Shown: piece after piece, positions 34,311 through 44,788 of the stretch | Layout of the letters: every line of letters starts with the position of its first letter | How positions within the stretch are numbered: position 1 is the stretch's first letter | Origin: Prinsepia uniflora | Lineage: Eukaryota; Streptophyta; Magnoliopsida; Rosales; Rosaceae | DNA length: 64,000 nt | NCBI GenBank assembly: GCA_032719365.1 | Contig: CM064874.1 | Span: forward strand, 36,876,716 to 36,940,715 | Direction of reading: 5' to 3' | Program-made: the position numbers and the translations under genes | Notes under the pieces: generated by a model | What the model saw: only the letters and a program-made list of their open reading frames with translations | Told to the model about the DNA's origin: nothing | The model's database searches: none

Positions 34311-35957
34311 TGTAACAACCCGTCCCGAGATCCGGGATTAAGATAGTGATTAAGGTGGGATCAGTGAGGTTAATTGGTGGTTAGGTGGTCCCGATAGGTC
34401 CGTAAGCTTAGAATGACGATTTTGTCCCTGCTTCGGGCAAAAATGTTGACTTTTTGGACGATCGGGTTTTGGTACGTTGACCGAGGATGGTTACGTAGAT
34501 CTCGTTGTCCTGAGTTCGATGACAGGCGGCACGTAGTCATCGGAATTACGATGTGGGAGTTACGGGTCTAGGAAGTTAGTAGCAAAAGTGTAAAATTGGG
34601 TTAAAAGGAGGGGCAGTTTGGTCTTTTAGTTGTCTGGGGAATTGTGCACAGAGAAGGCAGATGGACGGCTGGGATGGAGCCATTTGGTGAGAGAATGGGG
34701 AGGATTGGTGACACGTGTAAGAGGGCTAGTGGATTCTGGTGAGTTCGAGTGTGTGCACGGCCCAAATAATTGGGGTGCAACCGTGTTCGTGTGTTCGTGA
34801 TGGTTTCTTGCACCAGACAGAAACAGAGGGAGATTGTGAGGGAAATTGAGGGGTGATCGAGGGTGATGGTGTGTGCTGATGAGTTGTGAGTGTGTGATGG
34901 TGATCGGAGAGTGAGAGGGAGCTAGTGAGAAGGTTGGGAGGTGAGGAATCGTGGTGTGTGTGAGTTGAGAGCTCACGGGGACAACCAGAGAAAACATAGA
35001 AGACTGAGGGCTTGTGGTGGTGCTGTGGCCGTGTGCGGGTGCGATTGACCTCGAGAGGAGGCTGAGGCGACGCGGTGGACTCCAGGGAACGCGGCGGCGA
35101 GCACGGTCGTGGGCGGTTGTAGGTAATCCCTCATCCCTGTAAATTTGCCATGTTTTCCCGTCGAGTTTTGAATCGGAAGTCGTGAGTCACGGGGTTGAAT
35201 CAAAGCATAGAGGGAGGTCTAGGGGACTCAGGGGAGTCCTAGGAGGTCACTGGTTGTGCTGCCGTGACGGGAGGTGCACGGTGGCGGTTGGCACGACGGA
35301 GGGATTCTATGTTCTCTGTTTTGGCCGTGAGTTTCAGACGGCGAGTTGTGGACCTAGGGATTGAGTCGAAGGTTTAGGAGAGTAAAGACTCGGGAGTTTA
35401 AAGACTCGGATAGGTCCAGCAGGTTTGATCGGAAAAAATAATGATTTGATGCTCATGGTTTCTGATACGGTTTTATGATTCATATGCTATGAATTCTATA
35501 ACTGTTTTATATTGTTTCTGTTTATTATGATGTTTTATGATGATCGATCTCTAACTGTTTTAATAACTGGGTTATGCATATGGTTTTCAAAACGGAGGGT
35601 AAAACTCGGTTTTCTTATAAAATGGTTTTAGAACTTTTATTTTATTTACGGTCCACTCACACCTTTTATTTTTAACTGCCCTCCAGGTTGTGGAGCTAGC
35701 GCGGGGTTCCAGCGTCGAGGCATCGTCTGAGGCATAGAAGTCATGTGAGGGATTCCGGAGGGTTTTAATTTTTTTTCGCGTGCGTGTATTTATTATCGGT
35801 TTTGATTTCTTTGTAATTCGTACTAGGCTCTATAAAACTTTAACTTCGGGATTTATTGAGTGTATTCTCCTGCGTCTGACTACATTTAGTGTCGGGGTGT
35901 CAGACGGGAGCAGGATTTACCTCGGATTTCGGGGTGAAACCGGGGTGGGTCCTGACA
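34311..35957 (+). repeat. Element E 3' LTR with 1.17-kb internal deletion
   Basis: 1647 bp. It follows the 5' LTR closely to 35383, then jumps to the equivalent of 32054, so about 1170 bases (30884-32053 of the 5' LTR) are absent. At most one or two bases are shared at the junction. Ends ggtcctgaca. Confidence 0.92.
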
Positions 35958-36897
35958 CCTGCCGTCGCTGTCATCCTCTGTCGTGACCACTACTATTCAC
36001 AGTTTAGCTCTGCTTCTCACTTCCATGTAGAATTAGGAGCTAAGGATCTCGTTTTCCAAGAAGGAGAAATCACTCACGGGTTCCATGTCCCCTGTTTGTT
36101 TTGCCTCACGGTTAGGACCCGCCGTGCACGACCACAACCTATGGTGGCACCACCATTCAACTCCCCATCTACACTCTATGTTTCACTCACAAGTCAGGGC
36201 CAAGGGATGAAGATCAAGGGAATTGGTGGAAGGATTCTCTCTGTTTTTCTTTTGAACCAAACCTTGTCATACATTTAAAACGATTAAAGGCGGTGAGTGA
36301 GAGTTCCACTGCCTTCCAAAAGGGGACAAGTGTCCAAATTTCTGTGGGCAACATTTCCTAAGGCATCCAAGTGTCCCAACTTTACTGGGCACAAATCCCT
36401 AGGCATTAAATGACCAAAATGCCCTTGAATAACAAATTACCATTTTGCCCCTCATGTTCCTAGACTCGTAACTCTATCGTCCGAACTCCAATTGACATGT
36501 GCTGCCTATCGTTGTATTCAGGGGATCGAGACTTACCTAACGGTCCTCGAACTTTGTGCAAATAATTTTTCGTGTAAAAAGTCAACAAATTGCCCATTTT
36601 TAACCAATTTACCAAAATACCCTCAAACTTCCGAACATCATAAGTTCCTCCTCGGATATCGGAATCGGACGTGCCACCTGTCTATGAATTCGTGACGTCC
36701 CAAACTATGTCACAGTCATCAGTCAAAGTCCATTTGACCGCCCGAATAAAAAGTCAACCATTCGTCCAATTCTAGGGGTAAAACTATTATTTCGCACCAT
36801 CCGTCCGAAGGTATCCAACTAATCACCGATTAACTTCACTAATCCGTCATTAACCACTACTCTAATCTCGATTTTTGGGACGGGTCGTTACATCCAG

Positions 36898-37506
36898 TCT
36901 ACTACTCTGACACTTTCCAACTTTGAGTCATCAGGCTGAAATATGCATTCCCACTGAGGGCTTTCACATCTGAGCTAACATTCTACTCAGCGTCCGATTA
37001 GACAAACATCCGCTAGATCCTGCAGTCTCAATGGCACGAATCTCGCCTCGCAGGCCATACTCAAATTGACGGAATTTATCGGCCTCGATACTCACAATAG
37101 TCACTTCCTCGTTTTCCCATACTCAGGCTGACACTCACTGTCCATAGAGATACAACTCTCTTCTAAAAGCTTCCAAGTCCACAACAACTATTGTGATTGG
37201 CCGGCAACTCCCGGCTGCACTGTGCTTTCGCTGCTCTACTCTGATCTCGACTCGCTCTCGAGTCCCCACATCGTATCACAAGTCACTCAGCGCCCTACGC
37301 TGAAGTCTTGACTCATCTAGAGTCCAACTGTCGTCTCACGTATCCTATCGAAATACATTCGACATCTCACCCATCCTGGGTGTATCTGGACCCCATCAAA
37401 TACTTGCTAGCAGAGGTAATCACATAAAAAGGTTCCTCTGGCCCACATGGCCCTGAGCTCTCGGCTCACATAATCACTGAACCCGCTTAGTCCACTCTGC
37501 TCGAGC
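36898..37506 (-). other. Element F interior piece with gag fossil
   Basis: Non-coding, co-linear with D. Holds the gag fossil listed separately. Its last eight bases, gctcgagc (37499-37506), are the hAT target site. Confidence 0.7.
37021..37086 (-). pseudogene. Gag fossil in element F
   Basis: Read on the minus strand: EADKFRQFEYGLRGEIRAIE, matching AEKYHRFELGMRGEIRAIV of element E gag. Flanked on both sides by non-gag sequence that is also found around the same fossil in D. Confidence 0.75.
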
Positions 37507-38236
37507 TAGCCCTCACCATTTGGCCCAAAAGCCCATGGGCTTATGGGGGCCCGATAAGCCCGATGGACAAAAGCTCGGCCAGACCCGCTATGGGCCATGG
37601 GCAGAGCCCAGTCCGAGAGTTAGCGAGCTGGGCTTGGGCTTATGGTGTTCAAACCTGATAGGCCCGAGCCCGATAAGCCCAGCCCAACCCGCCCGGAATA
37701 AACCCAGCCCATAAGCCGGAAAATATAAAATACTTATTATTTAAAAATTAATACTCAACCCATTCTTAATACTAATATTTCAACCCAAACCCAAATCTCA
37801 GCCCCAAGCCCACTTAATTTATTTTAAAAAGCCCAATACCCAATACAAACCCTAACCACTCCTCCACCTACTTAATAGGCCCAACGTTTTTGTATCTTTG
37901 AGTATTTTATTTTAACGAGGACACGTTTTTGCACCCTTGAGTATTATTTTTCATTATTAATATTTTTTTTCATGCATATATATTTTTTGTAATTTTAAAA
38001 TTTGAGACATAGCTTATTGCAAAAACCCACGTAAGCCCAATCCAAGTGGGCTTAATAGGCCCGACCCGAAAAGCCCGATATAAACCCGGCCCAATAAAAG
38101 TGTGTGGGCTCTGTTTTATGTCATTAAGCCTGCCCGGCCCTGGTCGCAAATTTAAAAATTATTTAATAAGTCCGGCCCGGCCTAAGCCCAAAATATTTGG
38201 GCCGGCTTGCCCGGCCCGGCTCAATGCCGAGGGCTA
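37507..38236. mobile_element. Non-autonomous hAT element (730 bp)
   Basis: Terminal inverted repeat tagccctc at both ends, subterminal regions packed with ggcccg/cgggcc words, AT-rich centre without ORF. Flanked by a perfect 8-bp duplication gctcgagc (37499-37506 and 38237-38244), which is itself a palindrome, so it also looks like an extension of the inverted repeat. Comparison with D, which lacks the insertion, supports the boundaries. Confidence 0.85.
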
Positions 38237-38244
38237 GCTCGAGC

Positions 38245-39463
38245 ACACAGTATTCGAAGTCTAGTCATCATATCATCATGTCGGAACACATCCGATCATA
38301 ATCGTCGTCAAACTATCATCATCGGATCCAACCCGATCACCATATCATGTCCATATATGGCTCTATCCATTAGACAAATATTCCTCCTTTCTGGTAACTC
38401 CAACCCCAAACATACTGATCATCAAGGCACTATACGACCTGCCCAAGGACTGCACTCTGGCAACATCCAACCACATACTACAGTCCATGCTTCAAACATG
38501 GCTCGGACCACAACCGTCCATCACAAGGCCAACATCAATCCATCACAATCTCTATCCTCATATCCAACTCAAGGTATCGGCTATTCATCTCTTCCTGATC
38601 GATACCCACGTATCGTCCTTGTCTCATTTTTATTTACATATCCAAGACAGAGCAATACTCTTTCACATATCCAACATCTGTTTTCGCATCTCACCAACTA
38701 TTCCAAAAGATTCTTTAACTGTCTTACAATATGTTTCTTCTCTGCTCCTAGCTTAGCATAATCAACAGTACGATTCTCCCCGATGACGGCCAGACCTCGG
38801 TTTACTCTATCCATGGTCGTCACAATCATCTCGGTTATCACGATTGACTATATCGCCACTACACTACTTAATACAAACTCTCCTCGATCCTCCTAGGATC
38901 CACTACCTCGGACACTCGCTCGTTACATCCGATGACGCTAAGTACTATTGGCTCTCGAAGTCATTCAAATTTGACTCACAATCTAGGTGTTCACTTCTTA
39001 CACCCTCTTTGAACCCTCTAACTTTCATATCACTCCTTGCCATCCCACCTAGGAAAGAATCAAGGAGAATCCAAGATGATGCCATCAAAGCTTATCCCAT
39101 GTCATCCTGCAGCACTAAGCACTATTTTCTAAAGAGTAGAAAACGAGAAGTCTCTTTCATCGACTCCGGATCACTCGTCACCAATGCGGAATCAAGCGCT
39201 CTTCTCTATGTCTCAATCATAACTTCTCTTGATTCCGAAGTTCCAACCATGTTGGAAGCATACCTATCTTTCCCAACTACTGCACTAATTCCCCAAACGA
39301 GTATCTTCAAACATTATAGGCCATCGGGTGTGAAGTCCACCTTGGACTCACCCCGTTGATTCTGTCTCAACACATAGATTTCTCCTCAAACTAGCTTATG
39401 TGAAACTCAAGAGGTATGGTCACCCGCAGTCGACCAAAACCAATCCCCAATGGACTCTCAAGG
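38245..39463 (-). other. Element F interior piece
   Basis: Non-coding, co-linear with about 56400-57095 of D in reverse. Contains the conserved hairpin ttccaaccatgttggaa (39241-39257). Plus-strand ORFs here, one of 171 codons, have no counterpart in D and are not genes. Ends with caagg, the Cassandra target site. Confidence 0.6.
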
Positions 39464-39539
39464 TGTCTGGACCCGACTCATCTAGCACTATATTGTCCGC
39501 TTTGGGCCTTACCCTCACGGTTTTTTTTTTCAGGAGCTT

Positions 39540-39612
39540 ATGGTGCAACTTCCCAGGGGGTCACCCATCATGGAATTGCACCAGCCTCAACTCGCTTAAA
39601 TTTGGGGTTCCA
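39540..39612 (-). promoter_or_regulatory. 5S rRNA-like promoter in Cassandra LTR1
   Basis: Minus strand has TAAGCGAGTTGAGG (A-box region) and GATGGGTGACCCCCTGGGAA (C-box region) in the order and spacing of the internal RNA polymerase III promoter of 5S genes. LTR1 has AAATTTAAGCG where LTR2 and LTR3 keep AAAGTTAAGCG. Confidence 0.85.
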
Positions 39613-39930
39613 TTCCCCTCCAAAGCCACTTGAGCTCCCAAAAGGCCTAGTGCTAGATAGGTGTGTGCCTACACCTTTAAGGCACACCACCATCCTCTCC
39701 CAAACCATTCCCCCTCGCAGGAATGTGGGATTGTTCACCGTTCCCTCTAGGACACGGGTCTTACAATTCACCCCCCTTACGGCCCAGCGTCCTCGTTGGC
39801 ACACTTCCCGGTCGGGGTCTGGCTCTGATACCAAATTTTCAGGACCCGACCCTCCTCGGTCAGGACCCGACTAATCTAGCAACATATTGTCCGCTTTGGG
39901 TCTCGCCCTCACGATTTTGTTTTCGGGAGC

Positions 39931-40003
39931 TCATGGTGCAACTTCCTAGGGGGTCACCCATCATGGAATTGCACCAGCCTCAACTCGCTTAACTTTGGGG
40001 TTC
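39931..40003 (-). promoter_or_regulatory. 5S rRNA-like promoter in Cassandra LTR2
   Basis: A-box AAAGTTAAGCGAG and C-box GATGGGTGACCCCCTAGGAA on the minus strand. Confidence 0.85.
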
Positions 40004-40214
40004 CAATCCCCCCCAAAGCCACTTGAGCTCCCAAAAGGCCTAGTGCTAGATAGGTGTGTGCCTACACCTTTAGGGCACACCACCATCCTCTCCCAGACCA
40101 TTCCCCCTCGCAGGAATGTGGGATTGTTCATTGTTCCCTTCAGGACACGAGTCTTACAATCCACCCCCCTTAGGGCCCAGCGTCCTCGCTGGCACACTTC
40201 CCGGTCGGGGTCTG

Positions 40215-40226
40215 GCTCTGATACCA
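40215..40226 (-). other. Primer-binding site of Cassandra
   Basis: Minus strand TGGTATCAGAGC, followed by the short interior GCCAGACCCCGACC. A second copy lies at 39822-39833. Confidence 0.9.
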
Positions 40227-40322
40227 AATTGTCAGGACCCGACCCTCCTCAGTCAAGACCCGACTCATCTAGCACCATATTGTCCGCTTTGGGCCTCGCC
40301 CTCACGGTTTTGTTTTCGGGAG

Positions 40323-40396
40323 CTCATGGTGCAACTTCCCAGGGGGTCACCCATCATGAAATTGCACAAGCCTCAACTCGCTTAACTTTGGGGTTC
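40323..40396 (-). promoter_or_regulatory. 5S rRNA-like promoter in Cassandra LTR3
   Basis: A-box AAAGTTAAGCGAG and C-box GATGGGTGACCCCCTGGGAA on the minus strand. Confidence 0.85.
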
Positions 40397-40556
40397 CAAT
40401 CCCCCCCAAAGCCACTTGAGCTCCTAAAAGGCCTAGTGTTAGATAAGTGTGTGCCTACACCTTTAAGGCACACCACTATCCTCTCTCAGACCATTCCCCC
40501 TCGCAGGAATGTGGGATTGTTCATCGTTCCCTCCAGGACACGGGTCTTACACAAGG

Positions 40557-41534
40557 CCTCAACTCACTCGGACAATCCAACCACGTGTCCGTAAACCATC
40601 AACCCTCGCATCCAATTTGCCTATCTATTAATACCGTTTATGCACATCCAAAAGGATGTCATCCATCATTAACTGATTCTCATGTTTCCACCTTAAAGTT
40701 ACAACTCCTGAGCACACCCTCGTGTCTCAAGTATCGCATCCTGTTGACGGCCAAACCAGAAATCTGGCAAAGGAAAAAGAAAAAGTGAAGTCACTTCCTC
40801 TGACTAAGAGTATTATCTGATAGTTACTGCAATGCTTAATCCTTTTCTCCAAACCATACTAGTGCCATCCATCCACAATGAGCTAGGGTACCTGTCACCA
40901 ATCCAGGTATACCCCATGCCTCGCACTGAGCCGCTCAGGATCCTCTCAGTCCCGCTCAGTATCTACCGAACTCACATGTTTGCCACTCTAGGGCACGTCT
41001 ACCATACTAGTCGCAATCTAAGCCCTCACTCGCATCACATCACTTAGACACACATAGTATTATCCAGAACTATCTAATCATTATTGGATTCCATTGAACT
41101 CATCTATGGAATCTTCTTGAACTCATCTATGGAATCTTCTCTCGCTCATCTCTATCATCTCCACTGAGGTAGCGTGACATACTAGCCAACACCCAGAGCT
41201 CATATCCTTCCGTGATCGCACACAGTCGTAACCGAGTCGAATCCAACCATCACCGCTCGTACTATGCGTCACTCACGCACCTCCGTATCCTCGTCACGAC
41301 TGACGAATCTCTTTCATCTCAGTCGTCACGGTAACACGAGCCTGTCCACTCAATAAGACCCGACCACGTCCATCGATTGCAGCGTTTGCCACAATCGCGT
41401 GCAGACCAATTCTAGAAAACCTCCCCTATCGAGACTCCATATCCATGCGGTCAACTCACCGCCAGCACCAACCGATCAACATGCAAAGTCCACCGATCGG
41501 TCCACCTCAGGATCCGGTCCACAAGTACCGCACT
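40557..41534 (-). other. Element F interior piece
   Basis: Non-coding, co-linear with about 55565-56345 of D in reverse. Ends with gcact, the target site of element I. Confidence 0.6.
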
Positions 41535-44500
41535 TGACAGGACCCATCCCAATCCCCCCGGGATTACCATGGAATGTGCCCTGCTCCCGTCCAACAAGGG
41601 TTGTCAGACAAAGGATGACCAAGAGCCACTGCCCAAACAGGGCATCCAGAGTGCGCAAGGATCGATGGAGGAGATGTGCAATGTCCCAGTCTCTGCTGCA
41701 ATCGCATCCGTGATCAACCTGAAGGGCATTAAAACCAAAAGCTGTGAGTGGACAAAAACCAATAAGTTCACCAAATACATTTATAAGACATTTATACCCT
41801 CCAATAAAAACGTATGCATGCCACAAAACCAGTAACCAAAACGTTTGCTCAACCGAGCCATTAGGGCCTTAGCCCAAAAACCGTTAACCAAAAACCAAGT
41901 GTGGGAACTCAACCCAAAACCGTGGAATACCACCACCATACATATACGACCAGGTGAGTCACCACCCACTACCATAAATGAACATTAATTCATTAAAATC
42001 ACACAATCATAAATCCACCCGGAAAGCCATTTCATTAATTCGTATTTTACCATTACCATCACCAGCATCCCAGATGCTCAGCGTCCCAGACGCTAGACGT
42101 CCCTGACGTCATATCTCACGGTTTCATAAGCTACGCGTGCTGCCCGGGGTCTCTCCGGGTCCATATATCTGACATCCCTGACGTCAATCATAGCAATCCT
42201 GCTCCTGAGTCATCATACGGTCCGGCTGCTCCGTATAATGACCCCTCACAAGCAATGCACCGTGACTTCCCCAGTGTCCCAGACATCTGGAGGAGACCAT
42301 CATATATCCTTGTATCCAGATGGTATATGGAAAACAGTTTTATTAAATCCTTTTATCACATTATTACCATTGGGCCCTGCCCGAAATTTCCATAAAACCA
42401 CATAATTCCATTTAGGGTCCTTGACCCAAAATCACCATTATAAAATATAGGGTCCCTGACCCGAAATCACATTTATTATCCAACTGGGCCTCATGCCCGA
42501 TTTTATAAACCACTGGGCCCACGGCCCGATTTGTAAACCAACTGGGCCCGCAGCCCGACTTATAAACCCACTGGGCCCACGGCCCGAATTCGTAAATCAA
42601 CTGGGCCCCTGGCCCGATAACATAACTCAAATGGGTCTCTGCCCGATTTTATACCAACTGGGCCCCTGACCCGATTTCATTAACCAACTGGGCCCCCGGC
42701 CCGATTCTCAAATGGACTCCAAGTCCGAAATTTCCAAAACAAGTGGGCCTCAAGCCCGAGTTCATCTTTCCAATATAAAAACCATTTTATCATAATATTT
42801 ATTTAACCACAAGCATGCAAAACCACAAATAAACCGTTAATCCCGATACACGTGAAATACGGAAAACACCTCGAAATACGTGCAACATACCCAAAATCAA
42901 TACTCACAAATACCATCATAGAAATCATATATATAAACCATATAACACATTTAAGCATGCATAGGATTTATAAAACCAAAGTCCACTCACAGACCGTTTT
43001 AACCGTGTGCCTCGATACGCGTGCCACCGGCCCTCCTGGGCCACACCACTAACACCGGGACTCCCAATCCTGTCCAAATCACATTAGAGGGTTACTAACC
43101 TCATCATTAACATCCTATCAAAGTCCCGTAATTTTCCCGAATTTTTACTTATTTTTAAACTTAATTTAAAACCTTCGGACATCCCGAACAATATCGAGAC
43201 GGTGTCCGATCGACACGAAACCAATTCCAAAATGTCCGTTACATTAAATGGGACAGAAGTCATGTTGACCTCACCTCGAGATTCGTGTCCACGCGCCGCC
43301 ACGCGCCGCCGTGAGTGGCTGCGCGTGAAACTCACGCGCCTGCTACAGTGTCACCAGCCCAACCCGTTTGTCTGGTAAACGGGTCCAATTCACCCGCGAC
43401 ACAACCCGGTTCCAATCCTGCCAATTCGATCCTAATTCCTTCAATTGATCAATCCATTAGCCTCGTTTTAAGTCCAATTATAAGTCTGTAAACTCAATTA
43501 CACAAATCCTTACCCAGATTCCCACGATTCGATGATGATCCACGAAGAACACCCGGTCACTGTTCAATCATGGGATTCCTTCAATCTCGATTGATTTCCC
43601 TAAATTGGTTCAACCAGAAGCATCAGTGGACCACGAGGAACAATTCCCCCACATCAATTTCGTCGTTTGATCAGTAAATGATCACGACTCAAGTATGAAC
43701 ACCGTCCACTGTGCAACCATGGAGTTTCATCGATCTCAGCCGGTTTCCTTCAATTGATGATCCCAGAAACATCGTGGGATCATGAGAAATCATTTCCCCA
43801 CAACAATTGAGTCAATCACAGCCCCAAACTCCACGACTCAGCCTCGATTTCTTCCTCTGTCACCAAGCTCGATCAGAGCCAAAACGGCACCAATCCTTCT
43901 CGTTTTTGATGTGGATCAACTCGTCACAACCTCAGGAAGATGTTTGTAACCTCCAATTCGATCATCACAGCCCAATTCCCAGTATTCGAATTTTCCCCCC
44001 AATTTTCTCGAAATCCAAAATCCAAAATTCGACACCCTCACAACCCCTCGTGTTTCCCCGTTAATTCAATCATCATAGTCTCCCATTTTCTCACAAGAAC
44101 AGCAGAAGAAGGGAGCCAATTCTCCCCGTTCATACTCTCCCTAAATCATGCACGGTTTGAAAGAAAAACAAAGGAAAAGGAAGGATAATGGTGGATAAGG
44201 AATGATGATGTTGTAATGATGGTGTTGGGAGGGAAACATGGAGCTGGAAACAAGGGATGGGTGACACTTGTCACTCATCCGGATGTGCACAGTCAACGGT
44301 CACTTTTCATTATTATATTATTATTTTAATCCCGGCCTCGGTTCGTTAGTTCGTTTCCTTGACCATAACGTCGTCGTCGGATCTCCGATTTCGGCATGCC
44401 GCCTGTCGTTGGATTCGTATCGACGATACCTACGTAACGGTCCTTGGCCCTCGCCCATCGGACCTCCCGATCAAAAAGTCAACATTTGGCCCCTAATAAG

Positions 44501-44788
44501 CCAAATTACCAAAATACCCCTCAACTTCCGAACACCATAACTTTCTCTACGAATGTCGGAATCGAACGTGCCGCCTGTCTATGAACTCGTGACGTCCCGA
44601 ACTACGTCACGGTCATCGGTCAAAGTCCATTTGACCGCCCGAACAAAAAGTCAACATTTTGCCCACGACCAGGGGCAAAACGGTCATTTTGCACATTTTG
44701 TCCGATTCTGCTCTACTAACCACCGTTCAACCTCGCTAATCAAGATTAGTCACTAAACTAATCTCGGAATTTGGGACGGGTCGTTACA
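41535..44788 (-). repeat. Element I 3' LTR
   Basis: 3254 bp, plus-strand ends tgacaggacccatccc and gggacgggtcgttaca. Contains the gacgtc array (42070-42190), the gggcc repeat array (42475-42710), gtgagtggac at 41744-41753 and gtccactcac at 42981-42990. Confidence 0.93.
42475..42710 (-). repeat. GGGCC-palindrome tandem array, element I 3' LTR
   Basis: About eight units of the form aactgggcccNNggcccgatt, each roughly 30-33 bp. The same array is at 48885-49115 in the other LTR and, in fewer copies, in LTR J. Confidence 0.85.

Larger units (their letters stand above)
29811..35957 (+). mobile_element. Element E: gag-only (TR-GAG type) retrotransposon
   Basis: 6147 bp, bracketed by cctgc at 29806-29810 and 35958-35962, inserted in solo LTR H. 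5' LTR 29811-32629, PBS, 1681-bp interior with gag and the start of a degenerate protease, PPT, and a 3' LTR (34311-35957) shortened by a deletion. There is no RT, RNase H or IN. Non-autonomous elements of this layout are described in plants as TR-GAG. Its gag is close to that of element A, which suggests that A-like elements provided pol. Confidence 0.93.
28257..36892 (-). mobile_element. Solo LTR H, split by element E
   Basis: Minus-oriented LTR in two pieces, 28257-29810 and 35963-36892, about 2.5 kb. On the plus strand it starts tgccacgacc (a changed version of the usual tgacaggacc) and ends gggacgggtcgttaca. The target duplication tccag occurs at 28252-28256 and 36893-36897. No internal region or second LTR exists between these duplications other than E, so H is a solo LTR produced by LTR-LTR recombination. 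Confidence 0.9.
39464..40551 (-). mobile_element. Cassandra-type TRIM with three tandem LTRs
   Basis: Target duplication caagg at 39459-39463 and 40552-40556. Structure LTR (39464-39765), interior (39766-39836), LTR (39837-40158), interior (40159-40229), LTR (40230-40551). Each 71-bp interior has an iMet PBS in minus orientation. On the minus strand each LTR runs TGTAAGAC(C/T)CGTGTCC to the GGTCCTGACA type of end and contains 5S rRNA-like sequence, the hallmark of Cassandra. LTR1 lacks 21 bases near its end between two copies of tcaggacccgac. No coding capacity; it must be mobilised by other elements. Confidence 0.92.

Noticed and set aside
38844..39359. 171-codon plus-strand ORF
   Set aside because: It is antisense to element F, and the co-linear stretch of D does not keep the frame. 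Chance ORF in a non-coding interior.
39540..40396. Genuine 5S rRNA genes
   Set aside because: Only the internal promoter region resembles 5S; the ends of a 5S gene are missing and the units are Cassandra LTRs with PBS between them.
39568..40594. Overlapping 88-199 codon ORFs on both strands
   Set aside because: They follow the tandem LTRs of the Cassandra TRIM and the 5S-like sequence; not protein-coding.
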